64,000 nt of DNA from Pseudoteredinibacter isoporae (GCF_011602085.1 NZ_JAAONY010000002.1:1550001-1614000), one strand, 5' to 3'; counted from the first letter of the stretch, positions 28,222-37,846 are shown. Numbers and translations are program-made. The notes: a model not told the origin generated them from the sequence alone.

Positions 28222-28455
28222 TCAATTGTTAAAAAGTACGCACACAACTATCACTACAACTGAAATAATCATGCCTTTAATCACTCCGCCTGTCATATTA
28301 GATTTCAATTCTTTATTAACTCTTAACAAATCACCCGCCCCAAACTCTACGCAACAATGATCACATTCATTTTCATCTACGCTAGTTAACATCCCACATG
28401 ACGGACATTTAAATTTTGGAGATTGATCGTCAAAATCAAAAGAATCACCAAACAT
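28222..28455 (-). CDS. Small zinc-ribbon protein with C-terminal membrane anchor
   Basis: The 77-residue protein starts MFGDSFDFDDQSPKF after an AGGGG site. It has a zinc ribbon of the zinc-ribbon-2 kind: CPSC, then CDHCC about 14 residues later. A single C-terminal membrane helix (VIKGMIISVVVIVVCVLF) follows. It is unrecognised as a named family. It shares its cysteine-plus-membrane design with the frameshifted gene at 27671, and both lie behind the RHS gene. Confidence 0.55.
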   Translation of the reverse strand: MFGDSFDFDDQSPKFKCPSCGMLTSVDENECDHCCVEFGAGDLLRVNKELKSNMTGGVIKGMIISVVVIVVCVLFNN

Positions 28456-28542
28456 ATCATTTACCCCTACAGCCTTCCTTTTTACATTCGTCAACGCATG
28501 CAAGAAACTTTGAAGCCTCTACAACAATGTGGCATACAGCCT

Positions 28543-28650
28543 CATTGTTAAGGCTCCCAGAGGCGGGGCAATAGAACGAATGTTCCTGACCGTTTTGCAA
28601 ACCTAATGAATCAGCCGTGGACGACCAGTTGGCATAACAACTGCCTGTGG
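28543..28650 (-). repeat. Displaced 108-bp copy of part of the RHS gene
   Basis: This stretch matches 30241-30348 inside the RHS gene without gaps and with six mismatches in 108 bases. Read on the minus strand it would encode ANWSSTADSLGLQNGQEHS and the PASGSLNN that follows, the start of the third LCCL-like domain. No frame stays open around it. The rest of 28456-28781 holds no gene that I can see. It is likely the relic of a recombined, displaced RHS segment. Confidence 0.85.
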
Positions 28651-28781
28651 CCTGATTTCTTTAGCTTATCAGAAACCTGTGTGCTTGTTTGGCGTTTTCC
28701 GTTCTTTAATCTAGAGTTTTGTCATGATGATGGAAATGACAACTCGGGTGAAAATTTCCATTACCGACATAAATGAAAACT

Positions 28782-28994
28782 TCAAATACCTAGTATTTTC
28801 CTTGCTATAGGCGAATCTAATAAAATATTTTCACCAAGTTGTTGTGAGAAATCTTGAAAGATTGCTTTATCGGATTCAATGTTAAGTTTTGGTAGGTCGA
28901 CAGAAGTGAAAAGCTCTTGTCGACCACAATTATAAGCCCTATAAATATAAAGTTTCAGGTCTTCTTCTGAAACTCTTATAATATGATCAAACAT
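28782..28994 (-). CDS. Small protein directly behind the RHS gene; candidate immunity protein
   Basis: The 70-residue product begins MFDHIIRVSEEDLKLYIYRAY and ends SPIARKILGI. It is soluble and without cysteine pairs or membrane segments. Its ATG lies 14 bases after the RHS stop, with GAGG as ribosome site, so it is translated from the same message. Position and size fit a cognate immunity protein for the RHS C-terminal tip, but 70 residues is short and no family is recognised. It could also be a truncated remnant. Confidence 0.5.
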   Translation of the reverse strand: MFDHIIRVSEEDLKLYIYRAYNCGRQELFTSVDLPKLNIESDKAIFQDFSQQLGENILLDSPIARKILGI

Positions 28995-29008
28995 CACTCA
29001 ATCCTCGC

Positions 29009-32000
29009 TTAATTATTCCAAGTATTTAAAGGTGGTATTGGTTCACCCGCCAAGCAAGCCCCATACCTTTGCGCAGCAGATGCATGACATGCGGCACCGG
29101 CTTTCTTTCCGCGAACCCGCGAAATACCTTTGCACGTCGCGGTATCAATTTTATACATTTGATCGCACCTGCCATTATTTTTATCTGGATCTCTATCTGC
29201 ATCTGATTCATCGGGGTAGTCTAACGGATCTGGACCGACATCATCTATAGGACTAACCCAATCATCATTATCTTCAGCAGCCGGACACTGTCCATTGTCA
29301 CACTCTCCTGTTTCGCCTTCATCAATTATTTCATGAATAACATATCCGCCAGCTAGAAGCAGAGTACCTCTCACTAGCAACCAACGACACCCTTGATAAA
29401 CAGTAAACACTGCAATACCAACACATACTCCTCCGCAAGCTATTCGTCCATCGGGATCAACAAACCTCAAAGGGTTTTGCCCCACATACCCATAAGTGTT
29501 GATTCCACCAGACAAACCAATCGGATCCGACTGAATATACCGTCCAAGACTGGGGTCATAATCCCTAAAATAATTATAGTGTAACCCAGACTCCAAGTCG
29601 TAATACTGACCAGGTAGTCGCAAGTTATGGGTGATAGTTTGCGTCGTGACATCCACTTCCCCAAACGGATCACGTTTGCCTTTCCACACCACATTGGCCG
29701 AACCGTCAGTAAGGGCGACGGAATTATCCTGATGATCCGTATGAATAAAGTAGGTGGAGCCATTTTCTAACTGCGCCAATCGACGACCGTTAAGGTAAAC
29801 GTATTGTCGAACCACATTTCCTGAAGCATTCGCTTCGGCAATCACGTTTCCATTTTTATCATAAATAAAATATCGGGTGACCCCATTGACCGTTTTCTTA
29901 ACGCGTTGCCCACGGTAGTTATAGTGATAGCTGGCCGAAGTTCCCGAGTTGTTCGACTCGCTAAGGCGCCCGGCCTGGTTATATTCCAGAACGGGGCCAG
30001 AACCTTTGTACACCATATTCCCGATTGCGTCATAGCTCATGTGATCTTTCATCACAAAGCTAGCGGGGTGTTGTCCGTGAGTAGCGCTGTTCACCCCATT
30101 GGATGAGGTTCCGTAATACTGACCCCTACCGGCTTTCATGGCGATTTTGACTACACCACCAGAAGATGTGCTAATCACTCCTGCATGAACGGCGGCCGAG
30201 CAAATCGACGAATCTGCCGTATAGATACTGCTCCCCTTCACATTGTTAAGGCTCCCAGAAGCGGGGCAATAGAACGAGTGTTCCTGACCGTTTTGCAAAC
30301 CTAATGAATCAGCCGTGGACGACCAGTTCGCATAACCAATGCCCGTGGAGTGCACGGTATAACTTCCGGGCGTAGGGCTTCCCCAACTGTTGGAATAGAG
30401 TCCATTTTGCATCCCACCGGGGTAAGACGATATGCCCGGCTGAATAACTACCTTAACCACACCACCTTCAGTGCTCGACACAACACCGGCATGGCCGCCT
30501 GCCTTACAGACGGCTGAGGTATCTGAATAGGTGTTTGTTCCCCAAGAGTTCCCAGTAAAGGTTCCAGGCTTACAAGCGTAATAGAGCACTTTACCATTAT
30601 GACCTCTATGACTAATAGCTCTCGTTGATGAACCTGCTTCAATAACGGACACCTTGGCCGGAGGCATTTGCCCAGTTACCGGACTGAGCCTGAAACTGCC
30701 ATGCCAACTGCCATATTCTCTTGAGGTGTGTCCATTTCTGGTCGTGCCAATATAGCTGTTTTGACCTGGTAAGACCTCAAGCGCAACAGATCCGCCTTGA
30801 GAATAGTTGATCAAACCCATATGAGCAGCAGCACTACAAATGGGTGAGGTATCAGTGTAAATATCAGTGCCCCAGATTTCTTGAAATGAGGCGGTAGGCC
30901 AGCAGTAAAAGTCTCGCTTGAGTCCATTTCGCCCACGATAATTGACGGCTTGCTCGTAACCTTTGAGAATCTCACTGTGTTCAGGATTGACGGAAGTGAG
31001 CCGCCCATTTACATATTGATACCGCTCTTCAATTGCGCCATCTTCGGACTTAAAGAGGCGATTGCCCAACGCATCGTAGTAATAACCCGTATTGACTCCC
31101 TGATTTTCTGCCAGTGATAGACGCTGCTCTGAGTCGTACGAGTAGTTATGATCATTGGCTGCATCCAACAGGTCTGTAACTGAACTGATGTTTCCACGAT
31201 TGGTGTACGCCAAAGAAACATCATTAATGCCCGTGACACTGTGCTCGATCAGTCGATGGTTTAAATCAAATTGGCGGGACAACTGTAAATTATTGCCGTA
31301 CCACCAGCTGGATTCTTCTCCGAAGGGGTGATAAGCGACATTGGATACCAATGACGTAGTGCCAGAAGAGGTTTGTAAATCTTTATCGATCACGCGGCCC
31401 TGTGTATCGAACAGATTACTGACCACACTGCCATCGGGGTAAGTCATAGCCGTCACTTGGCCGGCATCGTATTGGTACGACACGGTAAAGCTCACACTGC
31501 CGATGGTGAAGACTTCTTGGCTCAACTCCCCAAAGGCGTTGTAATGCCGCTGTGTGCCTCCCGAGTGATCATTGATACCGGTTAGTTGCCCTTTACCGCC
31601 TTGGGCAGCGTCGTCATAAGAGTAAGTGATGTTTTCTTGAACGTCTGGGTATTGGGTACTCAGCAAGCGATTCAACGCATCCCATTGATAATTGACGACA
31701 ATGCCACGCGCGTCAGTTTTGCTCACTAAATTGCCAGCAACATCATATTGATAGGTAGAAACTCCAGTATCCGGGCTATTTTGAGATACCTTTTCCCCAA
31801 AAACATTGTACTCATAGTGAGTTGCTCGCCCCAGAGGGTCAGTCACTTTGATGACATTATCAAAGGCGTCATATGTGTAAAGCGTATGCTTGTTTTCAGT
31901 ATTGGTCTGCTTGGTCAATCGGTTTAGCTGATCGTAATAACGCTGAGTGACTTTCGACTGCTCATCGGTTACCTGCGTGAGGTTTCCATAGTTGTCGTAT

Positions 32001-34210
32001 TGAAAGTTTTGATTAGCGTTGTAGGCATCACCTGAACTCAAGAGTCTGTCCAGCTTATCAAACGAGGAAAACGATTTCTTGCTGACCGCACCACCAGCTG
32101 TGACAATCTTTTCGGAGATTACATTGCCATTTTTATCACGTTCATACTGAATTTTATAGCCTGACTTATCTGTGATTGATAACAGCAAGCCCTCACCGCT
32201 GTACGCATAAGTAAAGGTACTGCCGTCAGCGTGGCTTACTGATTTTTTACGCTTGGGCCCTTCATAGGTATAAACTGTTTCCCGAAAATTGGCCGGGCTC
32301 AACTTATCGTACTCTTTAACCGTTAGAGGACGCCCCAAGCCATCGTAGGTTGTTTCGATGGTTAAACCGTTGGGGTTTTCCTGTAAAGACACTTTTCCGT
32401 CAAGAACGTATTGCTTGTACTCGGTCACTTGACCAAGGGCATTGGTAACGGTAGCCACCTTGCCACAGTAGCTCGTTCCCAAACTGCAACTGTGGTACGT
32501 GATCGAGGTGACATCATTCACATCCGTTCGAGGGCCATCAATCTGTGTGACCAAACCTTGACTATTGTATTGGTAGCTTGTGACACGTTGGGAGACTACA
32601 GCACTACCATCCATTTCTCGATCGGTAACGGTAAGCGGCAGGTTCTGACTGTTGTAACTGATCAATTGCTCTTTATGTCGACCATTAGACAAACTTGGAT
32701 AGATAGTTTTTGTCGGCAGCAAAAGTTGATTGCTCAGATACTCATAGGTGGTTGTTCTTGCTACAGGTGTACCCACCGCTTCCGTACGAGACGTCACCTG
32801 ATGGTTCGCATTATAAACTACGGTTGTTTTCGCTGATGCTTGACCGGAGCGCTCCGTTTGGTTGCCATGAGAATCATACTTGTAACTTCTGCTGGAACCG
32901 TCTGGATAGGTTTTACTGGTGAAGCGGGATTTACCCCCTGGCCCACGCAGGAAACGATATTCCGTCTTAGAAGCATGCGTATAGTTACTATGCTGTTGAC
33001 TTTGGTAGTCAACATATTCATTAGGTTTTACCGTCCATGAACGCCCATCAAGGCCATTGTAATAATGTTCAGTCTTGTGTCCCAAGGGGCTAGTTATCGT
33101 AACTCGGTAGTTTTCCCACATAGGACTACCAGGCGCTGAATAGGCAATGCTGCCGATATTGACCCCGTCCGCAGGCTCAATGGAAAACAGCCACTTGCCC
33201 TCATTAGGCTTATCGATTTCAGTGATGTAAACATCACTATCATATGCTATGTGGCTCGTATAGCCGCCCATGTCCTGAATGGAGACCAAGTTCCTTTGGG
33301 CATCGTAGGTAAAATTGGCTTCTCGCCCAAACGGATCAGCAACCTTGGATACCAGGTCGTTCGCATCGTAGGTAAAGGTCGTTACCCGACTCTGAGCATC
33401 GCTGATACTAATTAAACGTGCGTTACTATCGTAGGTCAGTGTTAAGCTGAATCCATCAACGCCTTTTACTTGGGTTAAAAAGACCTGTTGTGAATTAGTA
33501 TTCGATGGTGAGCTGTAGGTGTATTCCGTACCGTTTTGAGCGTTTAGCACATAGTGTGAGCCACTCACCTTAACCAAATTTTCGGTCTCGCCATAAGGCG
33601 CTTCAAACTCACCCGCGCTATTGTACACAAATACCGAACGTTTTCCGTCCGGCATAAAAATCGTCGCCGTAACACCAGGGTCCTCAACCAAATACGTACC
33701 GTAGTTAAACGTCCATTTGTTGCCGAAGATTTCATTCTGCGCAATGGAGGACTGCGAGTTGTAACTCAAATCCAGACTCAAATCCGGACCGTATGGTGCG
33801 TCGTACCACAGCGGTGTATCTGTCACATAGAGGTTGAGGTTTTTCTTATTTACGGCCCAATCTGGACAACCCTGACTTTTACATGAGTCACCTGGTGCCC
33901 CCAAATCATCTTTTGGCCGCATGCCAGTTTGTGAATCGGACAAACACTGGCCAGATCCCCAACTGCCATTTGGGCAGTGATTTCGATACTTGCACATGCT
34001 GGTAGTTATGGAAATAAGCTTCTGGGAATCCTCGTCTACCTCGTATTCCTTTTTCAGACAGTGTTGAAATACGTCTGTCCAAGCATCTCCACCTTGGCAG
34101 AAAGACTTACAAAACTCGGCACTGCCTTCAAGAGTAGGCCCTGAGTATTCTTTATAAGCGAAAACGTTCGCCCCTATAAAGAGTAAAAATAATAAAAACA
34201 GGACACGCAT
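29009..34210 (-). CDS. Secreted RHS/YD-repeat protein with three LCCL-like domains and variable C-terminal tip
   Basis: The 1733-residue protein has a Sec signal peptide (MRVLFLLFLLFIGANVFA) and a cysteine-rich N-terminal segment (EFCKSFCQGG to NGSWGSGQC). A DUF6531-like entry follows (DTPLWYDAPYGPDLSLDLSYN). Many YD repeats run to about residue 1090. Three tandem domains of about 90 residues come next (about 1095-1185, 1190-1280, 1290-1380). Each carries WGTxxYxDTSxxC(K/S)A, HxGxxxxxxGG and a Tyr-Gly-Asn-Gly strand, resembling LCCL domains. The RHS core then resumes and ends GLSGGINTYGYVGQNPLRF-VDPDG near residue 1587. The last 145 residues are unlike the core. They contain a hydrophobic stretch and a tail with CDQMYKID, CHASAAQRYGACLAG and PPLNTWNN. 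RHS cores encapsulate C-terminal toxins. No PAAR or TcB partner is visible. Confidence 0.9.
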   Translation of the reverse strand: MRVLFLLFLLFIGANVFAYKEYSGPTLEGSAEFCKSFCQGGDAWTDVFQHCLKKEYEVDEDSQKLISITTSMCKYRNHCPNGSWGSGQCLSDSQTGMRPKDDLGAPGDSCKSQGCPDWAVNKKNLNLYVTDTPLWYDAPYGPDLSLDLSYNSQSSIAQNEIFGNKWTFNYGTYLVEDPGVTATIFMPDGKRSVFVYNSAGEFEAPYGETENLVKVSGSHYVLNAQNGTEYTYSSPSNTNSQQVFLTQVKGVDGFSLTLTYDSNARLISISDAQSRVTTFTYDANDLVSKVADPFGREANFTYDAQRNLVSIQDMGGYTSHIAYDSDVYITEIDKPNEGKWLFSIEPADGVNIGSIAYSAPGSPMWENYRVTITSPLGHKTEHYYNGLDGRSWTVKPNEYVDYQSQQHSNYTHASKTEYRFLRGPGGKSRFTSKTYPDGSSRSYKYDSHGNQTERSGQASAKTTVVYNANHQVTSRTEAVGTPVARTTTYEYLSNQLLLPTKTIYPSLSNGRHKEQLISYNSQNLPLTVTDREMDGSAVVSQRVTSYQYNSQGLVTQIDGPRTDVNDVTSITYHSCSLGTSYCGKVATVTNALGQVTEYKQYVLDGKVSLQENPNGLTIETTYDGLGRPLTVKEYDKLSPANFRETVYTYEGPKRKKSVSHADGSTFTYAYSGEGLLLSITDKSGYKIQYERDKNGNVISEKIVTAGGAVSKKSFSSFDKLDRLLSSGDAYNANQNFQYDNYGNLTQVTDEQSKVTQRYYDQLNRLTKQTNTENKHTLYTYDAFDNVIKVTDPLGRATHYEYNVFGEKVSQNSPDTGVSTYQYDVAGNLVSKTDARGIVVNYQWDALNRLLSTQYPDVQENITYSYDDAAQGGKGQLTGINDHSGGTQRHYNAFGELSQEVFTIGSVSFTVSYQYDAGQVTAMTYPDGSVVSNLFDTQGRVIDKDLQTSSGTTSLVSNVAYHPFGEESSWWYGNNLQLSRQFDLNHRLIEHSVTGINDVSLAYTNRGNISSVTDLLDAANDHNYSYDSEQRLSLAENQGVNTGYYYDALGNRLFKSEDGAIEERYQYVNGRLTSVNPEHSEILKGYEQAVNYRGRNGLKRDFYCWPTASFQEIWGTDIYTDTSPICSAAAHMGLINYSQGGSVALEVLPGQNSYIGTTRNGHTSREYGSWHGSFRLSPVTGQMPPAKVSVIEAGSSTRAISHRGHNGKVLYYACKPGTFTGNSWGTNTYSDTSAVCKAGGHAGVVSSTEGGVVKVVIQPGISSYPGGMQNGLYSNSWGSPTPGSYTVHSTGIGYANWSSTADSLGLQNGQEHSFYCPASGSLNNVKGSSIYTADSSICSAAVHAGVISTSSGGVVKIAMKAGRGQYYGTSSNGVNSATHGQHPASFVMKDHMSYDAIGNMVYKGSGPVLEYNQAGRLSESNNSGTSASYHYNYRGQRVKKTVNGVTRYFIYDKNGNVIAEANASGNVVRQYVYLNGRRLAQLENGSTYFIHTDHQDNSVALTDGSANVVWKGKRDPFGEVDVTTQTITHNLRLPGQYYDLESGLHYNYFRDYDPSLGRYIQSDPIGLSGGINTYGYVGQNPLRFVDPDGRIACGGVCVGIAVFTVYQGCRWLLVRGTLLLAGGYVIHEIIDEGETGECDNGQCPAAEDNDDWVSPIDDVGPDPLDYPDESDADRDPDKNNGRCDQMYKIDTATCKGISRVRGKKAGAACHASAAQRYGACLAGEPIPPLNTWNN

Positions 34211-34365
34211 TTGCTACCTCCAAAAATGACAACAACATCTACCCGGCCTAGCTTAAAGAGGCTTGCAGTACACAGACCGCCTCCACATCGCAACCGTGCT
34301 TGTACCTACTGATTAAATCACTGAATTTTTTGCTCGATTAGTTATAACGCCCTTTATAGCAAGCA

Positions 34366-34797
34366 TCACAGCCCTGGCGCAGAATGGCTGCCCGTCCACC
34401 AGATGCCGTTTTGAAAAGCTTTGACGTACTCGCCTAGCATGTCATAGGCGTGATCATAGTTATGCTGATTCCACTCATTCATAGCCTCGCCAAACATAAT
34501 GTGTTGATCAATAGCATCGTTTTTTGAACGAGAGGATTTTGATAACTCAAATGATCGTGCGGTTTTACGCTTTTTATGGAAACTGACATCTTCATCGGGC
34601 ACCAAGGTACCGCCAAGTTGGCCCATGGCCATAATGTCCTGAACCGTTGGCTCACGGTTCTCTCTTGCCGAGAAACCATCAAAGGCAGGTTTAATGGATT
34701 GGATTTCGCGTACAAGCTGGTCTTCGGACACATCCTTAGCGACGGAAATTGAGGAAAGAAAAGCGAGTGAAAAAACAAAAAATAGACATCGAACCAT
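34366..34797 (-). CDS. Secreted hypothetical protein upstream of the RHS gene
   Basis: The 143-residue precursor has a signal peptide (MVRCLFFVFSLAFLSSISVA). The mature part is polar and helical: QLVREIQSIKPAFDGFSA early, a basic middle KKRKTARSFELSKSSRSKND, and EWNQHNYDHAYDMLGEYVKAF late. It is not recognised as a family. It lies 155 bases ahead of the RHS gene on the same strand. It may be a partner exported with it, but that rests on position only. Confidence 0.55.
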   Translation of the reverse strand: MVRCLFFVFSLAFLSSISVAKDVSEDQLVREIQSIKPAFDGFSARENREPTVQDIMAMGQLGGTLVPDEDVSFHKKRKTARSFELSKSSRSKNDAIDQHIMFGEAMNEWNQHNYDHAYDMLGEYVKAFQNGIWWTGSHSAPGL

Positions 34798-35059
34798 AAC
34801 GTCAGCACCCTATCCCTTTGCTTTGGTAATTCGGAGATCGTTAAATCTACTCGATAAACCATGAAAGAAGCATGACAACGGTCATGTATTTAACAAAACC
34901 AGAACCAGAATGAAGAATGACGTGACAGCATTTGAAACGTTTGAAGAAATTAATAAAAAAGAACTAGAAAAATATTTTTCATCGATCAAAAATCAAACAA
35001 ACAGAAGAGATTTCATTAAATAGTACCGATACACTCTTAAAAGCTCTAACCGCAAACAA
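34798..35059. other. AT-rich gap at the right edge of the RHS island
   Basis: No gene, repeat or RNA is evident. The stretch is strongly AT-rich compared with the flanking core genes and probably contains the promoter of the secreted gene that starts at 34797. It marks the right boundary of the accessory segment. Confidence 0.4.
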
Positions 35060-35091
35060 AAAAGCCGCAGAGCAATGCTCTGCGGCTTTTT
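35060..35091 (-). terminator. Strong terminator of the monooxygenase gene
   Basis: A 10-bp perfect stem GCCGCAGAGC/GCTCTGCGGC with a 3-base loop is flanked by A and T runs, so it can work in both directions. It lies just past the stop of the flavin monooxygenase gene and separates it from the RHS island. Confidence 0.9.
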
Positions 35092-35113
35092 AAGGAATTG
35101 CGACAAAACTCCA

Positions 35114-36559
35114 CTAAGCAAACTCTAACACGCCATCCTCCAGTTTGCCGTGACGAATTGCGAAGTAATCGCGGTAGTAGTTGTCCTGATTTCTCCAGGG
35201 ATAGGCTTCGCCTTGTTTGGGCATGATGCTTTCGGCTCGGGCAATGTAACCGGACTTCAGGGAATCGATCATTGGACTTTGTTCGAAACCGTTTAGATCC
35301 AGTTTGGCGGTAACCTGCCGGCGGCCGGTGGTTTTCATATGCTTGAGTAAACGGCACACGTAATCGGATGTTAAATCCGCCTTTAATGTCCATGAGGCAT
35401 TAGTGTAACCGAATATCGAAACCATATTTGGCAGGTTACCGAACATCATACCTTTGTAGTTGACCAACTGACCGGGCTGTAACTGTTCATCGTCTTTATA
35501 CAGTTCGATGCCACCCAGGAATTGCAGATCAAGACCGGTGGCGGGTACGATGATATCAGCGTCGATACTGTCACCGGATTTTAAGGTCACTCCGGTTTCC
35601 GTAAAGGTTTCGATATGATCAGTAACGATGGACGCGCGTCCTTCTTTCAGGCACTTAAACAGATCACTGTCCGGCACCAGGCACATGCGTTGATCCCAGG
35701 GTTTATAGTCGGGGTTAAAATGCACATCGACATCAACGGACTCGCCAATCTCACCCTTCACCATATCGCGCAAAAACTCACGCACTTTGTCCGGGCTGCG
35801 TTTTGATTTGGTGAAGATATACCAGCTCAAAAAGATATTCTTGGCGCGGGTTAAATAGTGCGCCCAGCTGTCCGGCATGAATTTATGCAGCCATTTTGCG
35901 ATAGGGTCACGCGCAGGGCGAGTAAACACATAAGTCGGTGAACGTTGCAGCATGGTGACGTGAGCCGCTTTGTCAGCCATGGAAGGCACCAAGGTCACAG
36001 CGGTGGCGCCGCTGCCAATAATCAATACGCGCTTGTCCTGGTAGTCCAGGTCTTCAGGCCATTGCTGCGGATGAATTTTCTGGCCCGCGAAACGATCATA
36101 GCCGGGAAATTCCGGCAGGTAGCCTTTTTCATAATTGTAGTAACCGGTACAAGTCACCAGAAAACGGGTTTTGAGAATTTGCACATCGCCGCCTTTATGA
36201 CGGTAGTGCACAAACCAGCAGGCCTCTTCCGAATTCCACTGCAGTTTCTCAACACGATGTTGATAGCGAATATTGTCATGCACATCATATTCTTTAGCGG
36301 TGTCGTCCAGGTATTCACGAATGGCGTCCGCCGAGGCGATGTCAGCGCCATTGGTCCAGGGGCGAAAACTGTAACCGAAGGTATACATATCGGAATCCGA
36401 ACGGATCCCCGGATAGCGAAACAGATCCCAGGTACCGCCAAAGTTCTCACGCCCCTCAAGAATCGCGTAGCGCTGGTCAGGACATTTCTGCTTCAGGTGA
36501 CAAGCCATGCCAATACCAGAAATACCGGCACCTATAATGAGCACATCGAGTTCTTCCAC
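35114..36559 (-). CDS. Flavin-containing (Baeyer-Villiger-type) monooxygenase
   Basis: The 481-residue protein has the FAD-binding GAGISG motif at residues 10-15. The FGGTWDLFRYPGIRSDSDMY block is typical of class B monooxygenases of the Baeyer-Villiger/AlmA group. A second Rossmann motif (IGSGATAVTLVPS) binds NADPH near residue 175. Such enzymes insert oxygen into ketones or subterminally oxidise long alkanes. The substrate is unknown. It is divergent from an AraC-type regulator that could control it. There is no membrane segment, so it is cytoplasmic. Confidence 0.9.
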   Translation of the reverse strand: MEELDVLIIGAGISGIGMACHLKQKCPDQRYAILEGRENFGGTWDLFRYPGIRSDSDMYTFGYSFRPWTNGADIASADAIREYLDDTAKEYDVHDNIRYQHRVEKLQWNSEEACWFVHYRHKGGDVQILKTRFLVTCTGYYNYEKGYLPEFPGYDRFAGQKIHPQQWPEDLDYQDKRVLIIGSGATAVTLVPSMADKAAHVTMLQRSPTYVFTRPARDPIAKWLHKFMPDSWAHYLTRAKNIFLSWYIFTKSKRSPDKVREFLRDMVKGEIGESVDVDVHFNPDYKPWDQRMCLVPDSDLFKCLKEGRASIVTDHIETFTETGVTLKSGDSIDADIIVPATGLDLQFLGGIELYKDDEQLQPGQLVNYKGMMFGNLPNMVSIFGYTNASWTLKADLTSDYVCRLLKHMKTTGRRQVTAKLDLNGFEQSPMIDSLKSGYIARAESIMPKQGEAYPWRNQDNYYRDYFAIRHGKLEDGVLEFA

Positions 36560-36745
36560 AATCGCCTCTCAATTATTGTTATGGGTTGCATTTGCGGCGT
36601 CTCTATAAGTGCCTGCCGCCTATTTGACCATTTAACTGTGCCATAGGGCTTTTGGCTTAGCGATGATAGCCGCTGCCAGGCTTTTGATAATTCAGGCCAA
36701 AGTGGTACGATTTGCCAAACTTTACAATCAATTGGCCCATTGACC

Positions 36746-37846
36746 ATGCCTGCACCCCACACAACAGCCGACCAAAACGAGAAGCAGCAATTACTGGCTC
36801 GTGGCGATTTGCTGGTGGGCCAGCGAAATGCCTTTGGCGTTCATCTGGAAAGACAACAACTTGAGGAAATGGGCTTTGATGGCACAGCGGAAATTCTCGC
36901 CTGCGGTATTCCACCCATCGCTCTTGAAGACCCTGACTACCCGATTGAACAAGAACAAGAGCAGGCAGTTCTGCTGCGCTTGATTGAAGCTAATCAGCCC
37001 AACAGTCATATATCTCTGGCGTTGGAGGCCGGTGCCAACGCTTCCATTACTTTGTTTGGCCTGCTTGGGCTTACGGCGATGCATGCCGACAGCATCCTTC
37101 ACGCCGTGCAAACCATTCTGAGCTTTCCCGAACTCACCTGGGGACAAAGCCAGATTGAACTTGGGCGCAACAAACATCATGACTACTGCCACTTTGAGCT
37201 TTCCGCTGAAACCCGGCTTGGTCAACGCGGTCGGCAACTGCAGGAGTTTTGCCTGCTGCGGGATCTGGTTTCCTCATCCACACTGATTCAGGATATCGCC
37301 GGCCCCGACAGTGCCCCGGTCGCCGTGCATTTGCCTTTTCCAGCCGGTGCAGAAGCCAGCCAATTACAGGAACATTTCAATGGCAAAGTGCTGTTTGGGC
37401 AGGCGCGCGCCAGCCTGTGTTTTGAATACGGCTATTTCGATCGTCCTCCCCTGAGGCAAAATCCAGCCATCTACCGCGCTTACCTCAAGCTGGCACAGAG
37501 AGTCGCGGCCGATTTGCGACGGCAGAGTCGTTATGGCGAGCTGGTCAAACGGCAATTGCAACTTCAGGCCGTAATTCCCGACCGGGACACCCTGGCCCAG
37601 GCACTTAATGTGAGCCCCCGTACCCTGGCCAGGAAGCTGGAGGCGGAAGGCATCAGCTTCAAACAGCTGCGCCAGGAAGTGCAGCAAAGCCGGGCGGAAC
37701 AGGCCCTAAGCAAAGGAGAACTGTCGATGGGTGCTCTGGCCGAGCAGCTTGGCTTTGCTGACTCAGCGGCATTTAGTCGAGCGTTTAAAAGTTGGACAGG
37801 CGTAGCGCCTAGCGAATGGAGAAAGCAAATACTTACAAACCTGTAG
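36746..37846 (+). CDS. AraC-family transcriptional regulator
   Basis: The protein has about 366 residues. The N-terminal part resembles the arabinose-binding-type sensor domain of the AraC/OruR subgroup (ALEAGANASITLFGLLGLTAMH). The C-terminal helix-turn-helix pair lies near residues 280-365 (ALNVSPRTLARKLEAEG and MGALAEQLGFADSAAFSRAFK). The ATG at 36746 is preferred over a TTG two codons earlier; neither has a clear ribosome site. It is divergent from the monooxygenase gene, with about 190 bases between, so it is a plausible activator of that gene. Confidence 0.87.
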   Translation: MPAPHTTADQNEKQQLLARGDLLVGQRNAFGVHLERQQLEEMGFDGTAEILACGIPPIALEDPDYPIEQEQEQAVLLRLIEANQPNSHISLALEAGANASITLFGLLGLTAMHADSILHAVQTILSFPELTWGQSQIELGRNKHHDYCHFELSAETRLGQRGRQLQEFCLLRDLVSSSTLIQDIAGPDSAPVAVHLPFPAGAEASQLQEHFNGKVLFGQARASLCFEYGYFDRPPLRQNPAIYRAYLKLAQRVAADLRRQSRYGELVKRQLQLQAVIPDRDTLAQALNVSPRTLARKLEAEGISFKQLRQEVQQSRAEQALSKGELSMGALAEQLGFADSAAFSRAFKSWTGVAPSEWRKQILTNL

